From Balaenoptera acutorostrata (taxonomy: Eukaryota > Chordata > Mammalia > Artiodactyla > Balaenopteridae): DNA of 64,000 nucleotides. Made by a program: the position numbers and the translations under genes. Of this stretch, positions 1 through 11,204 are shown piece by piece. The notes beneath the pieces were generated by a model that saw only the letters and a list, made by a program, of their open reading frames with translations, ran no database searches and was not told where the DNA came from. Numbering within the stretch: the stretch's first letter is position 1; every line of letters starts with the position of its first letter. The stretch is taken from positions 58,521,613 through 58,585,612 of the forward strand of contig NC_080079.1 of the NCBI RefSeq assembly GCF_949987535.1, written 5' to 3'.

Positions 1-49
<49 letters not shown>
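1..49. repeat. (GT)n(AT)n microsatellite
   Basis: Six GT units run into about 18 AT units. The repeat touches the window edge, so its full length is unknown. Confidence 0.95.
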
Positions 50-54
<5 letters not shown>

Positions 55-59
55 GTATC

Positions 60-620
60 AACATTCAAAGATGCATAATGAAAATATTAAGTGTCTCTTC
101 CGCCCGCATCCATCACTGCCCTCTCCCTGGGATGCTCAGCGTTATAGACTTTCACATCTTTCCTTCATGCTGATTTCACCACAAACAAACACGGACGTGC
201 ACACATAATAGTGTTTTAGAGGTGGTGGTCTTTGTACAAAATCATTGTATCAGTCACATTGCACTGCAGTTTGGCTTTCTTACTAACTAATACATGACAG
301 CCATGCCTTCAGCTCTGTAATGATTCGTTTTTATGACAGTTGCACAGAATCCCATACGTTGCTGTACTGCATTTATTCGGCCATGATCCAAATGATGCAC
401 CACATGATTGTTTCCTTTTCTGCTATAAACAGTGGCTCAGTCAACACTCTCATCCACATATCTGTGCAATTCTATCTCTAGATAGAATTCCTGGAAGAGG
501 ACTTGCTGGATCAAAGAGAATGTATTTTTTCGTTTGTGAAGATATTAATGGAGAACTTTTCAAAAATGTTGTATCAAGATATGCTTCTGCTAGCAGTATG
601 TTTTGACGTCCTTGCTAGCA
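60..620 (-). mobile_element. Old L1 fragment (ORF2 3' part)
   Basis: The + strand shows a diverged antisense version of the L1 ORF2 tail (pattern around tgctataaacagtg..., then ctagatagaattcctgg...ttgctgg). It carries many substitutions and small indels. An ancient L1M-type copy is likely; the subfamily is not resolved. The 88-codon ORF inside it (340-606) is incidental. Confidence 0.6.
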
Positions 621-904
621 CTGTGAATTTATTATATACCTAGTATCAAGTATTTAAAAATAAGTATCTTTTATATACAATATATGCAGTAATCACATAC
701 ATACATGTATGTGTGTATTTCTGTGTGTGTATCTTATTTGGATTCTATTTTCTACTAGTTTTCTCATTAGCATTGTATTCAGTTGCTCATTGGAAATGTT
801 TTCCTTCCTGATCTGAGGGGTGCTTGCTTAGATGGGGTTTTCTTGCCAGCACGATGAGACCATTAGAGCTGCACACCAATCTGAGAAACATCCTGAGTGT
901 TTGT
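621..904. other. AT-rich intron, no gene seen
   Basis: Short AT-rich runs and a (TACA)/(GTGT) patch near 690-735. Nothing else is recognised. Confidence 0.6.
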
Positions 905-1065
905 TTGTTAATTTGCTCTGGTGCCTGGGGTCCCAGCCATTTCAGCTGAGCTCTTAACCAGCCTTGTGACCTGAGGAACTCACTCTTCTTCCCTCAGCCT
1001 GTTGTTTTTCATCTGTGAAATAGAGGTTGGGTTAGACAATCGCTAAGGTTCTTTCATTTCAGAAA
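905..1065 (-). mobile_element. MIR SINE fragment
   Basis: The antisense MIR core is seen as agctcttaaccagccttgtgacct followed by tcatctgtgaaatag and a GGTTGGGTTAGA-like end. Confidence 0.7.
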
Positions 1066-1837
1066 ATCTCTAAGCCTCTTGCATCATTCATGGGAAATTT
1101 GAGAAAATTTGGGATCTTGGTTGCTGCAGAGGACTGGGAAGTTAGTGAATTAAATCACCAGCGTACCTGGGTCAAGATTATGTATGGACTGCTAACTGGG
1201 GCTCTTTCTAAACCATCCTGTTGTGAAAGGTTCACACAAACACACCCCCCAAACAAATTGACAAGGAGCGAAGGAAGGGAGAGAAGGAAGAAGGGAGGAA
1301 GAGAGTGGAAGGGAGGAGAGAGAGAGAGAAAGAGAGAGAAGGGTGGAGGGGGGAAAGGAAGAAGGAAGGAGGAAGAAAAGGAATCTGCCTTCTCTTCCTG
1401 GCTGTGTTCTAATGCCTCTGTGTACTTGAACAACCACTCACTTTTCTGGACCCTCAGTTTTCCCATCAGAAAAATGGGAGGTTGAGACTAAATTACCTTC
1501 CAGCCCTCATACTTCCTGAATCTGAACTTTATGCCAGGGTCCCTTGTGGTCCCAGAAGATGGAGAGGACCCCTACATGACTGTGGTGGAGACATCCCTTC
1601 TCTGCAGCTGGTAGGGCTCGCCCCAGGTCAGGGTGCGGAGCCGGGTCTCCTTGCTGTGAGTGAAACGCTCCCTGGAATCTTAGTGTTTGGAGGACTTGGA
1701 TGTTGTAAAAAAACAACCCAGGCCTTTTTGTGGATGATGTCATCCTGATTTTTGGAGGTGTGTTCTGATCTAGTGAAAATCAATCTGAGAGAACAGAAAA
1801 ATGGAAGAGAGAGAAGAGAGGGTAGGGGTAGGGGAGG
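1066..1837. other. Unique intron with a purine tract
   Basis: No gene is seen. ORFs around 1090-1485 overlap the purine tract at 1259-1380 and are low-complexity. The stretch 1500-1740 is moderately GC-rich without a recognised family. Confidence 0.55.
1259..1380. repeat. Purine (GGAA/GA) tract
   Basis: About 120 bp almost entirely of G and A, including ggaaggag and gagagagaga blocks. Confidence 0.9.
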
Positions 1838-2070
1838 GATAAATTAGGAGTTTGGAATTAGCAGACACAAACTACTGTACATAAAATAGATAAACAACAA
1901 GGACCTACTGTGTGGTACAGGGAACTATATTCAATATCCTGTAATAAACCATAATGGAAAAGAATATATATGTATGTATATACATATATATATAACTGAA
2001 TCACTTTGCTGTACACCACAAACTAACACATTATAAAACAACTATAGTTCAGTTAAAAAAAAAAAAAAGA
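1838..2070 (+). mobile_element. 5'-truncated L1 3' end
   Basis: Sense L1 3'UTR: a cacaaactactgtac block, then ggacctactgtgtgg, acagggaactatattc and a TATATA block. It continues with ctgaatcactttgctgt and ends in A14 at about 2055-2068. This matches the antisense 3' ends at 19803 and 45365. No clear target-site duplication is seen in the purine-rich flanks. Confidence 0.85.
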
Positions 2071-2149
2071 GAGGGAGAAAAGAGTAATGAGAGACACTTT
2101 GCTTCAGTTGTGGTTGCTCTTCAAAATAATATGGTCTAGAATGTGCTTT

Positions 2150-2292
2150 AATTTGTTCATGAATTGAACAATGTTTATAAAGCAGCTACTATGTGCCAGG
2201 CACTTTTCCAGATGATTAGGAAACAACAGTGAATAAAATAGGCAGCACCCCACCCTCTGACATTGCAGTGGGGGAAGAACAGGAAAAAACAA
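2150..2292 (+). mobile_element. L2 fragment
   Basis: The L2 3' region hallmark tactatgtgccaggcac is followed by an aacagtgaataaaa segment. Confidence 0.7.
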
Positions 2293-2295
2293 GCC

Positions 2296-2412
2296 TAATA
2301 AATAAGTAAATCACTTATTTACTTTTACTTAATTACTTAATTACTTAATTTACTTAATTTAATTACTTAATTTACTTAATTACTATTTACTTTAAATAAG
2401 TAAATAGTATGG
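2296..2412. repeat. AT-rich TTACTTAA array with inverted repeat
   Basis: Tandem ttacttaa and ttaattac units run for about 75 bp between inverted copies of aataagtaaat (left at about 2301-2311, right at 2394-2405). The strand can fold on itself. Confidence 0.8.
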
Positions 2413-3099
2413 TAGGAAGCATAAGTACTATTGAAATTGGAAACAAAGACCAGCAACCTTTGGGGCTATGAAGTAATAATAACAACAACTAATAACCTTT
2501 CTCCTCTTGCAGGAGAAAACACCTTTAATGGCATACTTTTGGTTCTTTGGTAACTAAGCCCCTTGGGTAAAATCCAAAACTGGTCTGCCTGTTATGGAAG
2601 AGAATTCAGTATAATGATATTTCAAGGAGGTTCCTGCATCTGATTTAATACATGGGTTATTACACCGTGAAACAATTATTGTACCGATGAGCTGTCAGAG
2701 ATAAAATGAATGTTCCCATGAGGTATGGCTTATAAAGGAAAAGGAATAATCCCATCAAATAGGGCATTTCAGAAAGTGCTGCCCTCCTCTTAGAAAATGA
2801 AAAGTACTGCCTTTACTGGCTGAGGTTTGGGACAAGATGCAGGAAACTGAAGCCTGTCCCAGATCTGCACACACTTCTTGAGCCTGGTCAAGAGCAGAGA
2901 GCTGTGCTATAGCTGGCACCGTGAAGGATAAAAAGTGAAGTGAATACCACGCCACCACCCCCCCCCCCCCTTACCTTTTCTGGAGCATAACTTGCATCAC
3001 GTTTGATTTCCTATTCTTAATATATGGTTGCATATTATATAGTACAATATTTATTTACTTTTTTGCATGCATCATCTTCGTGCATTGGACAGTATATTA
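2413..3099. other. Unique intron
   Basis: No gene or repeat family is recognised. It holds a run of 13 C at 2958-2970 and an ORF on the minus strand (2755-2958) without recognisable domains. Confidence 0.55.
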
Positions 3100-3320
3100 A
3101 TAAAAACAGCTAGTATTAATTCCAGCTGTGCTATGTGCTGGGCGCTCTGATAAGCCCTTGCAAACGTGAACTCAATCCTCATAGCAAACCTATGAGGTAG
3201 GAATTATTGTCCCCATTTTACAGATAAGGAGATGGAGGCTCAGAGAAGTTAACTTTCTTGTCCAGGGTCCTGTAGCCTGGGAGTAGGGAAAGGCGTGCTT
3301 TACCCAAGATCTGGTCTGAC
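3100..3320 (+). mobile_element. MIR SINE
   Basis: Nearly complete: tgctatgtgctgggcgct, then tcctcatagcaaacctatgagg, ccccattttacagataagg and ggctcagagaagttaac. Confidence 0.85.
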
Positions 3321-3764
3321 TTCATGTCCGTTCTCTTAGGCTGCTCTTCTGCCTCTGTCCTTACCCTTGAGAGATTTGGGGTGTTGAGGGCTGGGTTGGG
3401 AATGACTAAGCAGCTTTTGCTGCTTTATGTTGGCCTCCCTCTATCTCGTCCTATCTCATAGAAGCTTCACTTCAGGCAGGCAGGGAAGGGAAGAGATCTT
3501 GCTTAAAAACACACATAGCTCGTGTCTCCTTTTCTTCTCACTTTTCCTTGTCTACCTCCAGTTTCTAGAACTGCCATTAAGACCAGGGAAACAAACAGAG
3601 CTAGCGTGCAGTCTCCTGAGTCCCAGGGTACCTTAGAAACTTGGGGATTGGACCTGCTCCACCTGAGAGGAAGAGAGGGAAACAGATATATAGGTAGATC
3701 CCGGGGGCTCCTGCAGGTCCTAGGTCGGTAGAGCTAATTGAATCGGTATCATGTCCTGAGCTCC
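3321..3764. other. Unique intron
   Basis: No repeat family or splice-bounded coding frame is recognised. Two overlapping short ORFs at 3427-3731 have no domain features. Confidence 0.5.
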
Positions 3765-3930
3765 ACCACCTCGATTCACATCGTACTCAGCCACTTGCCA
3801 ATGGGTCGCTGTGAGCACGGTCATTTTCCCTGTCTTAAACTCAAGTCTTCTCACCTGTCCGATGGGGATAATAATAGCACTCACCTCAAGGAGTTGTAGT
3901 GGGGATTCAGTGAGGTAATGGGTGACCACG
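3765..3930 (-). mobile_element. MIR SINE fragment
   Basis: Antisense MIR: cagccacttgccaatggg, tcacctgtccgatgggg, ataataatagcactcacc and gtagtggggattcagtgagg. Confidence 0.85.
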
Positions 3931-4370
3931 TACGTAGGACGAGCTTCATGAACAGAAGCCATGATTATCCCCAGCCTCTCTTTCTAACCTCCCTGTCATA
4001 TTTTAAAGTCCCAGAGAAGAAAACAAACCAGAATGGAACCAAAAATAAGGCAGTGGGATGTGAGGACATCCATGTCGGCAGGCAGCAAGTCGCTGCTTAT
4101 TTTAATTCCTGTTCCCACACACCGGCTTATTCACAAAATCCTCACTAAAATAAATGTACCTTGAAATGAGAGATGAATCTTATTTTGAGACTCGAATAAC
4201 ATGCTCTGGGGAGAACGCTTTTGTCTGTTTGTCTCATTCTTGTGGGAACTGTGTCCCCGAGGTAGGTCAGTGGGCTGTGCCCTCTTTGTTTATTGATGTG
4301 TTTTTGTTGAGGGTCATCTTGTGGGGTTAAAGGAAGAGAGTGGAGGAAAAGATAAGAATGCACGCACCAG

Positions 4371-4716
4371 GGCTTCCCTGGTGGCGCAGTGGTTGAGAAT
4401 CTGCCTGCTAATGCAGGGGACACGGGTTCGAGCCCTGGTCTGGGAAGATCCCACATGCCACGGAGCAGCTGGGCCCGTGAGCCACAATTGCTGAGCCTGT
4501 GCGTCTGGAGCCTGTGCCCCGCAACGGGAGGGGCCGCGATAGAGAGAGGCCCGCGCACCGCGATGAAGGGCGGTCCCCGCACCGCGATGAAGAGTGGCCC
4601 CCGCTTGCCGCAACTGGAGAAAGCCCTCGCACGAACCGAAGACCCAATACAGACAAAAATAATAAATAAATAAATAAATAAATAAAAAAGAAAATCCTTT
4701 AAAAAAAAAAAAAAAA
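4371..4716 (+). mobile_element. CHR-2-type tRNA-derived SINE, young copy
   Basis: The sense copy starts ggcttccctggtggcgcag. It has a Pol III A box (tggcgcagtggttgag), a B box (ggttcgagccc), and then the cetacean-type body and tail with (AAAT)n and poly(A). A perfect 17-bp target-site duplication aagaatgcacgcaccag flanks it at 4354-4370 and 4717-4733. A 24-bp internal unit beginning gcaccgcgatgaag is tandemly doubled at 4555-4602. It is the only CHR-2 in the window on the same strand as KCNMA1. Confidence 0.97.
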
Positions 4717-4751
4717 AAGAATGCACGCACCAGCCAGTCATTTAACTGGCC

Positions 4752-4800
4752 GTTATTGAGCACCTACTGCGTGCTCAGCCCTGGGATAAGAGGAACACAT
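4752..4800 (+). mobile_element. Short L2 remnant
   Basis: ttattgagcacctactgcg and the cagccctgggataagagg motif typical of L2 3' ends. Confidence 0.6.
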
Positions 4801-5554
4801 GCTTGGCCACCTTCTTTCCTAGTTTTACTGTGATTTCCAACATTGCCCCCTCTTCTCTGACCGATGAAATCAGGGTATGGTGAGGAGCCCCAGTCACTGA
4901 ACTGGGGTCAGAAACTAAACCTGCTTCTCTAGTCTGTGTTAGACCCGGCCTTAGACCTTAGACCCTTTAGCAAACTCTGCTGGAAAATAGAAAACTCTGC
5001 TAAAAAATAGAAAAATGAGTTAGTGCTCAGTCAGAGGGCAATTAAAATGATGTAGAGTATCTGCTTATAAACATACGCCTGAGCAGTCCCTTTTTGTGTC
5101 AAAAGGTCATAAAAACAGGACTGTTAAAAAAAAAGAAAAAAAAGTACAGGTCCTTAAAAACAACAACAACAACAGGACAAAACATAGTTCCTGTTGGAGA
5201 CCAAGGTTTCAATTTAGTTTGGGGACCAAAATAAACACTCGTGCGGCAACAGCAGGTAGCACTATCAGCTGTATAATTACGTCCGAAATTGCGAGGTCCG
5301 GGCTGTAAGGGCTGGGGCAGTTCAGAGAAGAAAGAGCTCACGTGGGCGGGGGAAAGCGAGGAGGCGTCGAGGGGCTGGGGCTCGGCTGAGGCTTGTGACG
5401 ATGGGTGAGACAGGCAGAGTGGGAAGCAGCGAGCATTCTGTGCGGGAGAGGAGGCTACCTTGTCTGGAGAATGGCAGGGGCCCACGGATGCTAATACCGT
5501 CTGAGATAAGAAAGTGTTTTTACAGCGTGCCAGGTATCAGCCTCACAACCCTGC
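4801..5554. other. Unique intron
   Basis: No family is recognised. A-rich runs and a (CAA)n patch lie near 5125-5175. The 5300-5480 part is GC-richer. The minus-strand ORF at 5099-5485 has no recognisable features. Confidence 0.5.
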
Positions 5555-6075
5555 CAGATGGATGTGTTTGTGTCCTATTGCTGCAGGAACAAATTGCCAC
5601 AGACGTCGCGCCTTAATACAACACCCATCTATCATCTCACAGTTATGTGGGTTAGAAGTCCAACATAGGTCTCTCGGGGCTGTGCTCCTTTCTGGAAGCT
5701 CCAGGAAGATTCCATTTCCTTGCTTTTTCCAGCTTCCAGAGGCAGCCCACATTCCTTGGCTCATGGTCGCTTCTTCCACCTTCAGAGCCAGCCACGGTGG
5801 GCTGAGTTCTCACACAGCATCTCTGATCTTTCTTTCTGTCCTCACCTCTCTCTGCCTCTCTTTTCTGCCTCCCTCTTCTACTTTTGAAGACCCTCGTGAT
5901 TACATTGGATCCATCTGGATAATCCAGGATAACCTCCCCCATCTCAAGGTCAGCTGATTGGCAACCTTAATTCCCCTGCTATCTTAGTTGCCTTTTGCCA
6001 TGTGAGTTGTCATATTCACATGTTCTGGGTGTTAACATGAACATCTGTGGGGGCATTATTCTGCCTACTGAAAGG
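5555..6075 (+). mobile_element. LTR-like dispersed repeat (ERVL/MaLR-type, family unsure)
   Basis: A ~520-bp block begins tgtgtttgtgtcctattgctgc. It includes ttccttgctttttccagctt, cattccttggctcatgg and gtgattacattggatcc, then ataatccaggataacctcc and a cattattctgcctact end. I recall this as a common ancient mammalian solo-LTR-like repeat but cannot fix the family. No coding capacity is seen. The ORFs at 5514-5957 (+) and 5652-5942 (-) lie inside it. Confidence 0.6.
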
Positions 6076-6190
6076 GGTATTCCTATTATTCCCATGTTGC
6101 CAAAGAGGAAACTGAGGCTCATAGAGGGTAAGTGACTTGCCCAAAGTCATAGAGAGCCAGGAACTGTTAAGTTGGGACCCATGCCCCTGT
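6076..6190 (+). mobile_element. MIR SINE fragment
   Basis: gaggaaactgaggctcatag, gtgacttgcccaaagtcat and a gagccaggaactg tail. Confidence 0.85.
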
Positions 6191-7344
6191 TCAGACCTGC
6201 CAGTGGCTCTACATCGTGCTTTGGAGTCCAAAAGCTCTAGTAGGCATTTAGGGCCCTCTGTGCCCTTGACTCTTTGCACTTTTCCAGCCTATCATGGGAG
6301 GAGACCCACGGAGAGATCTTGTTTGGAACCAGAGAATTTACCCCTCCCTGCATTTCTATCTAGCATTGAGTTTTGTTTTTGTTGTTATTTTTTCTCCTCC
6401 TGGGAACAGATGAATTACTAGATAGATGTGCTTGTTATCATTGTACTTAAGCAAGTTACAGAGGTCTGGGCACCCCTTCCTGTGAGGCTGTCATGACCGA
6501 GAAGAACCTGCTTGGTCTGCATGTCCTTTGCTTAAAAGTCCTCTTTCCTTAGAGCTCATGCTTTCTTGCTTTTTTGGAATTTACTTAAGAGTAGAGAGAA
6601 ATGGAATTGGAGAATGCCAGATGAGTGAATGAGTTGTGACGGTCTGTCACCATTTTCCCAAGGAAAAGCAGCGTGCGGGGTCAGAGCCCCACTCTCCCCT
6701 TCAGTGATCAGTCTTTCAGGGGGGCTCGGCTGATGGGCCAGGAGTCTCTGTGTTGTCCATCCACTTTATAGGGCGTCTTGCCCCAAGGCCCCTCCTTTGC
6801 TTGAGGAATTCCACAACAGGTGAGGTGAGGTTCATATCAGAACCTTCACTAGCTAAACTCTGCATTGGGGGAGAGTAATCAAGAGTGAAAGCCTTTGGCT
6901 GGTTTCACTTTCTGGACATCAGTAATTTTTAGTGTACTGATATTCAAAACAAAAAACACAAACAAAACAGAACCAAACACCGAGTGTGATTTGGGCAGAG
7001 AGTGGAGGCCGGTGCCAGGCGCTCAGCCCTGCCTCTCCTTCTCCTTAGACTTCCAGCTGCAGCCCCACCAGGCTGCATCTGCCCTGCTCGCCTTCCCTCG
7101 TCCCTGCCTCAGGAGTGAGTTTTTTCCCTGCTGCTCTGAATATCATCTCTCTCCTCAGGAATGCACAGCTCTAACCCCACCTCCTGGGGGAAGCTTTCCC
7201 CTCCTCCCAGCTGGAATGAATTCTTCCCTGACCTTTAGTTCCTTCGCTCTTGCGATTAACGTCGTAAGAGCTGTATAATCAGTCTGTTTCCTACTCTCAG
7301 TTCGAACTCAAGTTCTGTGGGTATTGTGGCAGAGACCTGGACCG
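6191..7344. other. Unique intron
   Basis: No gene is recognised. An open frame at 6895-7278 (127 codons) lacks domain features and splice context. The 7020-7200 part is C-rich. Confidence 0.5.
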
Positions 7345-7425
7345 TCTTGTTTTTTTTTGCTGTGTTCCCGGTGTCTGGAACAGTGCCTGACACACAGTTT
7401 GTGCTTGTTGAATGAATGGGTGTCT
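7345..7425 (+). mobile_element. L2 3' remnant
   Basis: ggaacagtgcctgacacac followed by gtgcttgttgaatgaatg, the terminal L2 pattern. Confidence 0.65.
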
Positions 7426-7439
7426 TCTTACACTAACGA

Positions 7440-7660
7440 TAATAATGAACTTGATTGCTTATTAAGAGCAGACACTGGGCTCAACATTTCACAGGCATCA
7501 TCTCAGTTAGCATTTACAGCAACTCAATGAGTAAGTACTGTTAGTCCAATTTTACAACTTAGGAAGCTGAGGTTTGGGGATTGGGTAACTTCCCCAGGTA
7601 GTAAATGGTGGATCCAGGACTCAGCCCAGGTCAGCCTGATTCTGGAGTCGGTGCTTTAAA
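7440..7660 (+). mobile_element. MIR SINE
   Basis: agcagacactgggctcaac, aacttaggaagctgagg, ggtaacttccccagg, then atccaggactcagcccagg. Confidence 0.8.
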
Positions 7661-7673
7661 AATGACTAAGCCA

Positions 7674-7863
7674 GTGGTTCCCAAAGTGTGGTTGCCAGAC
7701 CAGCATCACCAGCATCACCTGAAAACTTGTTAGAAACGCAGATTCTTAGAACCCAACCCAGACCCAGTGAATCAGAAACTCTGAGAGCTTGATCCAGCAA
7801 TCTGTGTGTTTCACAAGCCCTCCTGGTCATCCTGATGTCCACCCAGTTTTGAGAACCACTGTC
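7674..7863 (+). mobile_element. MER20-like hAT MITE
   Basis: Close to full length. It starts cagtggttcccaaagtgtgg and ends gagaaccactg, with ccagcatcacctgaaaac and gaatcagaaactctgag inside. The termini are inverted. Confidence 0.8.
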
Positions 7864-7867
7864 CTAG

Positions 7868-8390
7868 TCTGTGCTGGGGTGGCTTTCAGATTTGGTTGTC
7901 TCTTAGAATCCCTGAAGAGCTTTTAAAACTCACCATGTTCAGGCCAGACCTCCAACCAATTAAATGGGAGGATCTGGGTTGGGAGTGGGGGAGCGACCCA
8001 GGCTCAGCATTTTTTTTTTTTTAATTTTTTAAAATGCATTTCAAATTTATTTATTTATTTACTTATGGCTGTGTTGGGTCTTCTTTTCTGTGCGAGGGCT
8101 TTCTCTAGTTGCAGCAAGCGGGGGCCACTCTTCATCGCAGTGCGCGGGCCTCTCACTATCGCGGCCTCTTTTGCTGCGGAGCACAGGCTCCAGACGCGCA
8201 GGCTTAGTAGTTGTGGCTCACGGGCCCAGTTGCTCCGCGGCATGTGGGATCTTCCCAGATCAGGGCTCGAACCTGCATCTCCTGCATTGGCAGGCAGATT
8301 CTCAACCACTGCGCCACCAGGGAAGCCCTCAGCATTTTTTTTTTTAACACTCCCCAGTTGCATCTAAAGTACGGTAAAGATGAGAACCAC
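7868..8390. mobile_element. MER5-like hAT fragment split by a SINE
   Basis: The left part (7868-8002) and right part (8346-8390, ending gatgagaaccactt) read as one diverged MER5-type element. The CHR-2 SINE at 8019-8327 interrupts it. Confidence 0.55.
8019..8327 (-). mobile_element. CHR-2-type SINE
   Basis: Antisense copy with a T-rich tail, tatttatttatttac, ggctgtgttgggtcttc and a ccaccagggaagcc end. The target-site duplication ctcagcattttttttt starts at 8003 and 8328. The T-run makes the left boundary uncertain by some bases. Confidence 0.95.
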
Positions 8391-8441
8391 TTGCATATAT
8401 ATGTATCTTCTAACTATGACTGTTGAATGAATTCCTCCCTA

Positions 8442-8612
8442 GAACGGTGCTTCCTAAGCTTCAACGTGCACATGAGGCACCAGGAGATCTTATTCGAATG
8501 CAATTTCTGATTCAGGAGGTGTGGGGTGGGATCAGAGACTCTGCATTTCTACAAGCTCCAGAGGATGCTGATGGTTCTGGCCTGGGGACCAGACTTTAAG
8601 TAGCAAGGCTTT
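8442..8612 (+). mobile_element. MER5A-like hAT fragment
   Basis: gcttcctaagcttcaacgtg, ttctgattcaggaggtgtgg, gatgctgatggttctgg and ggggaccagactt. Confidence 0.7.
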
Positions 8613-8624
8613 CCAGCCTAGACC

Positions 8625-8842
8625 GTGCTTATCCAGTAGGGTAGCCACTTGCCACATCTGACTATCTAAACGTAGGTTGAAATCAAAATTAAATAAAATA
8701 AAAACTCAATTTTTCAGTCATACTGGCCACATTTCAAGTACTTAAGAGATCCACATGACTAGTGGCTAAGGTATTGGACAGCACAGATAGAGAACGTTTC
8801 CACCATCGTAGAAAATTTTCTTGGACACCGCTGCTCTCGGAT
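8625..8842. mobile_element. DNA-transposon-like remnant
   Basis: agtagggtagccacttgcc...actggccacatttcaag...ggacagcacagatagag resembles a common mammalian non-autonomous DNA element ('gtccaatagaaatat' family). The exact family is not certain. Confidence 0.45.
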
Positions 8843-9557
8843 GTGAGTCTTGTGTTGGAAAGTACCATGAACTTTTACTTTTTGTACCTCTGGGACACTC
8901 TTGCACGCAGTGGAAGCTTAACAAATGTTTATTGAAGTTATTTTTAGTGGAAGGTCCAATGGTACCAAGCCTGTATTGAAAGGAAGTAATTCACTTTCTT
9001 GGACGGCTGCTAGGGAATTCATTAGTATGGTGTCAGTGAAACCCCTCCCCACCCTACCCAAAGGGAATTAAATGTACGCAAGGCCGGAGTAGGCAAGAAG
9101 GTATAATAGAGGCCCTGGCACCAGCCCCAACTTCATCGCCAGGACTCTCTTACTGCAGCCGAAATGGCCTTTTGGGCTCTGAAAAGAAAGGACTCTGGTT
9201 CCCCCTACAGGACTGTCCTGGAGTTTGCTGGATTAGCGTGAGATTAAGTCCGATGGAAGAGGAAAGGGCGACAAGCGAACTCAAACTCAAACGGGCAGTT
9301 TGTGGCTAGCAGAGGGGTGGGTTGGCTCACTTTGTCCTCCCATAAGGTACTTGGCATCTGATAACGACTCAACCACGATGACCAAGGGGGTTCCAGGTCA
9401 CAGTGCCCAAGGTGTGGAAGGAAGGGCCTTTGAGAGTCCCCAGAGGTCACCTACTCCATAACTGAGGCGGCTGGACTTTCAACTCCTACATCTAGATTCT
9501 CTAAAGCCCAAAGCCTTCCAAGTAAACCCCTCCCTACAGTCAGTGGTTTTATTTAAA
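8843..9557. other. Unique intron
   Basis: Nothing is recognised apart from a possible short L2-type end around 8895-8945 (cagtggaagcttaacaaatg). Confidence 0.5.
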
Positions 9558-9578
9558 ATAATAATAATAATAAAGGAA
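9558..9578. repeat. (AAT)n microsatellite
   Basis: Six ATA/AAT units, slightly interrupted. Confidence 0.85.
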
Positions 9579-9694
9579 ATTAAAAGTGTGACTTCTCTTT
9601 TTGGGGTCTGATGTCTTTGGGGGCAGAAAGAGGTTGAGAGAGAGAGAGCTTTAAAAGAGAAAGGTCTGTAACCAGAGTAGTGATAGATGTGTTC

Positions 9695-9755
9695 ACATTA
9701 TACATTTATATGTACGTGTATGTATATGTATATATGTGCATATACATATACAATA
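9695..9755. repeat. (TATATG)n-like AT-rich repeat
   Basis: Alternating tatatgtacgtgtatgtat and tatacatatac blocks, partly self-complementary. Confidence 0.75.
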
Positions 9756-9769
9756 TATCATTATCTCAG

Positions 9770-9935
9770 ATAAGCTTACAAAGAATACTATGAAATAGGT
9801 GTCATTTTATAAATGGGGAAACCGAGGCATAGAGAGTTTCAGTAACTTGCTAAGAGTCACAGAGTAGGTACGTGGCAGAGCCAGGCTTCGGACCTGGGCA
9901 ATCTACCTCCAAGGTCCATGTTTCTCAATACTATA
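9770..9935 (+). mobile_element. MIR SINE
   Basis: ataaatggggaaaccgagg, ttcagtaacttgctaagagt and cagagccaggcttcgg. Confidence 0.8.
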
Positions 9936-10989
9936 TTATGCTTAAGCTATAAGCTTATCTAGCCATAATAGTTACACTTTAAAAAATAAGTCTAACAGTC
10001 TTGTCCAATCAGATGAAAGACTAAAGCTTCCTCCTTGCCCCGGTCCCCTGACAAATCCTACCAGAATTGAATTGGTACTCCCAGGTGGGAAAGGAAATTG
10101 AGAGGAAAAGTAACTCATTCCATTCTTTGGAAAAATTGAGTCAATGACAATTCTATAACTTATCAGCTTTCAAACTTTTTTTTTTTTTTTACCAGCCCCC
10201 TCTTCTGAGCTTCTTGGTTTATTCTATACTAGTAGTCAAATGAGTAAAAATCATCCATGTTACTGTTGTTAGTCCATCTTGAATGGACCATCATGTTAGA
10301 GAATATGGGCTCTACTCTTCGCCCGAGCTTTATTTTATTTTGGAGGCGGGGCAGGAAGCCTCCGTGGCACATGCACCTTGGCAATGGCACTGAGACTGAA
10401 TTGCTGTAGCGGGACAAGAAATGAATTCATTAAGTTCTGTCCCTGTGATTGGGCTCCGAAGAAGGCAGCCCCAGCAAAGTGGAATGCTAAAGGTTTTAGA
10501 TGTTTGTCAGGAAGCTGATTGCTGTTCCAGTGGTTTCTGTAGCTGAAACTGCCTCTAGGGAAATTATTCCCCTGTAGGAGATTTCCAATTGTGTTCCCTT
10601 GATATTGCTTTGTCAGGGACATGCTTTAAATAAGATGCCCTCTGTAGGTAGCAGAGATTCTAAATCCTCTCTGACTTGTACAGCTCTGTGATATGCCAAA
10701 TTGGAAATAACATTCTAAAATGAATGTCTTCAAGGAACAACTTCAGCAGTAGGTTTTCATCGATGCCAAACCCTCTCCAGATGGCTGTACTTCATCTGGG
10801 GTATTACTGGAACAGTCTCCCCAAGCAACCTAAATCCCTAGGACTGGACAGATATTTACCTTCCCATCGTCTTCAAAAAATAGATGCCTTGATTCTTCTC
10901 GATGAGATCAGGGCCGTGATGGATTGACCGGGCTAGCTGATCCAGTAGGGAGAAAATGAACACTGGGAAGCAGCTCCAAGACACTCATG
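9936..10989. other. Unique intron
   Basis: No repeat family or exon is recognised. The short ORFs (for example 10335-10622 on the minus strand) lack domain features. A T14 run lies near 10176. Confidence 0.5.
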
Positions 10990-11085
10990 CACTTATTCAA
11001 CTGAACACCTACTGTGTGCAATTCACTGATTCCTAGGAGTGGCCCACAGATGGGGAAAACAGCTCTGCCTTAAAGATGTTGGTAA
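10990..11085 (+). mobile_element. L2 remnant
   Basis: ttattcaactgaacacctac then tactgtgtgcaattcac, followed by a GGGGAAAACAG segment. Confidence 0.6.
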
Positions 11086-11204
11086 TTTAATTGGGTGGGT
11101 ACTTTATAAGGAAGAATGAACAATAAATGTCCAGGAGTTCAGAGGGAGGAAAGTTGGCCATCCCAGCCCAAAGTGGATCCCAGGTATCTAAAAAGTAAGC
11201 ATAT

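Noticed and set aside
4145..4763. Minus-strand ORFs of 149-198 codons.
   Set aside because: Most of their length translates the CHR-2 SINE at 4371-4716.
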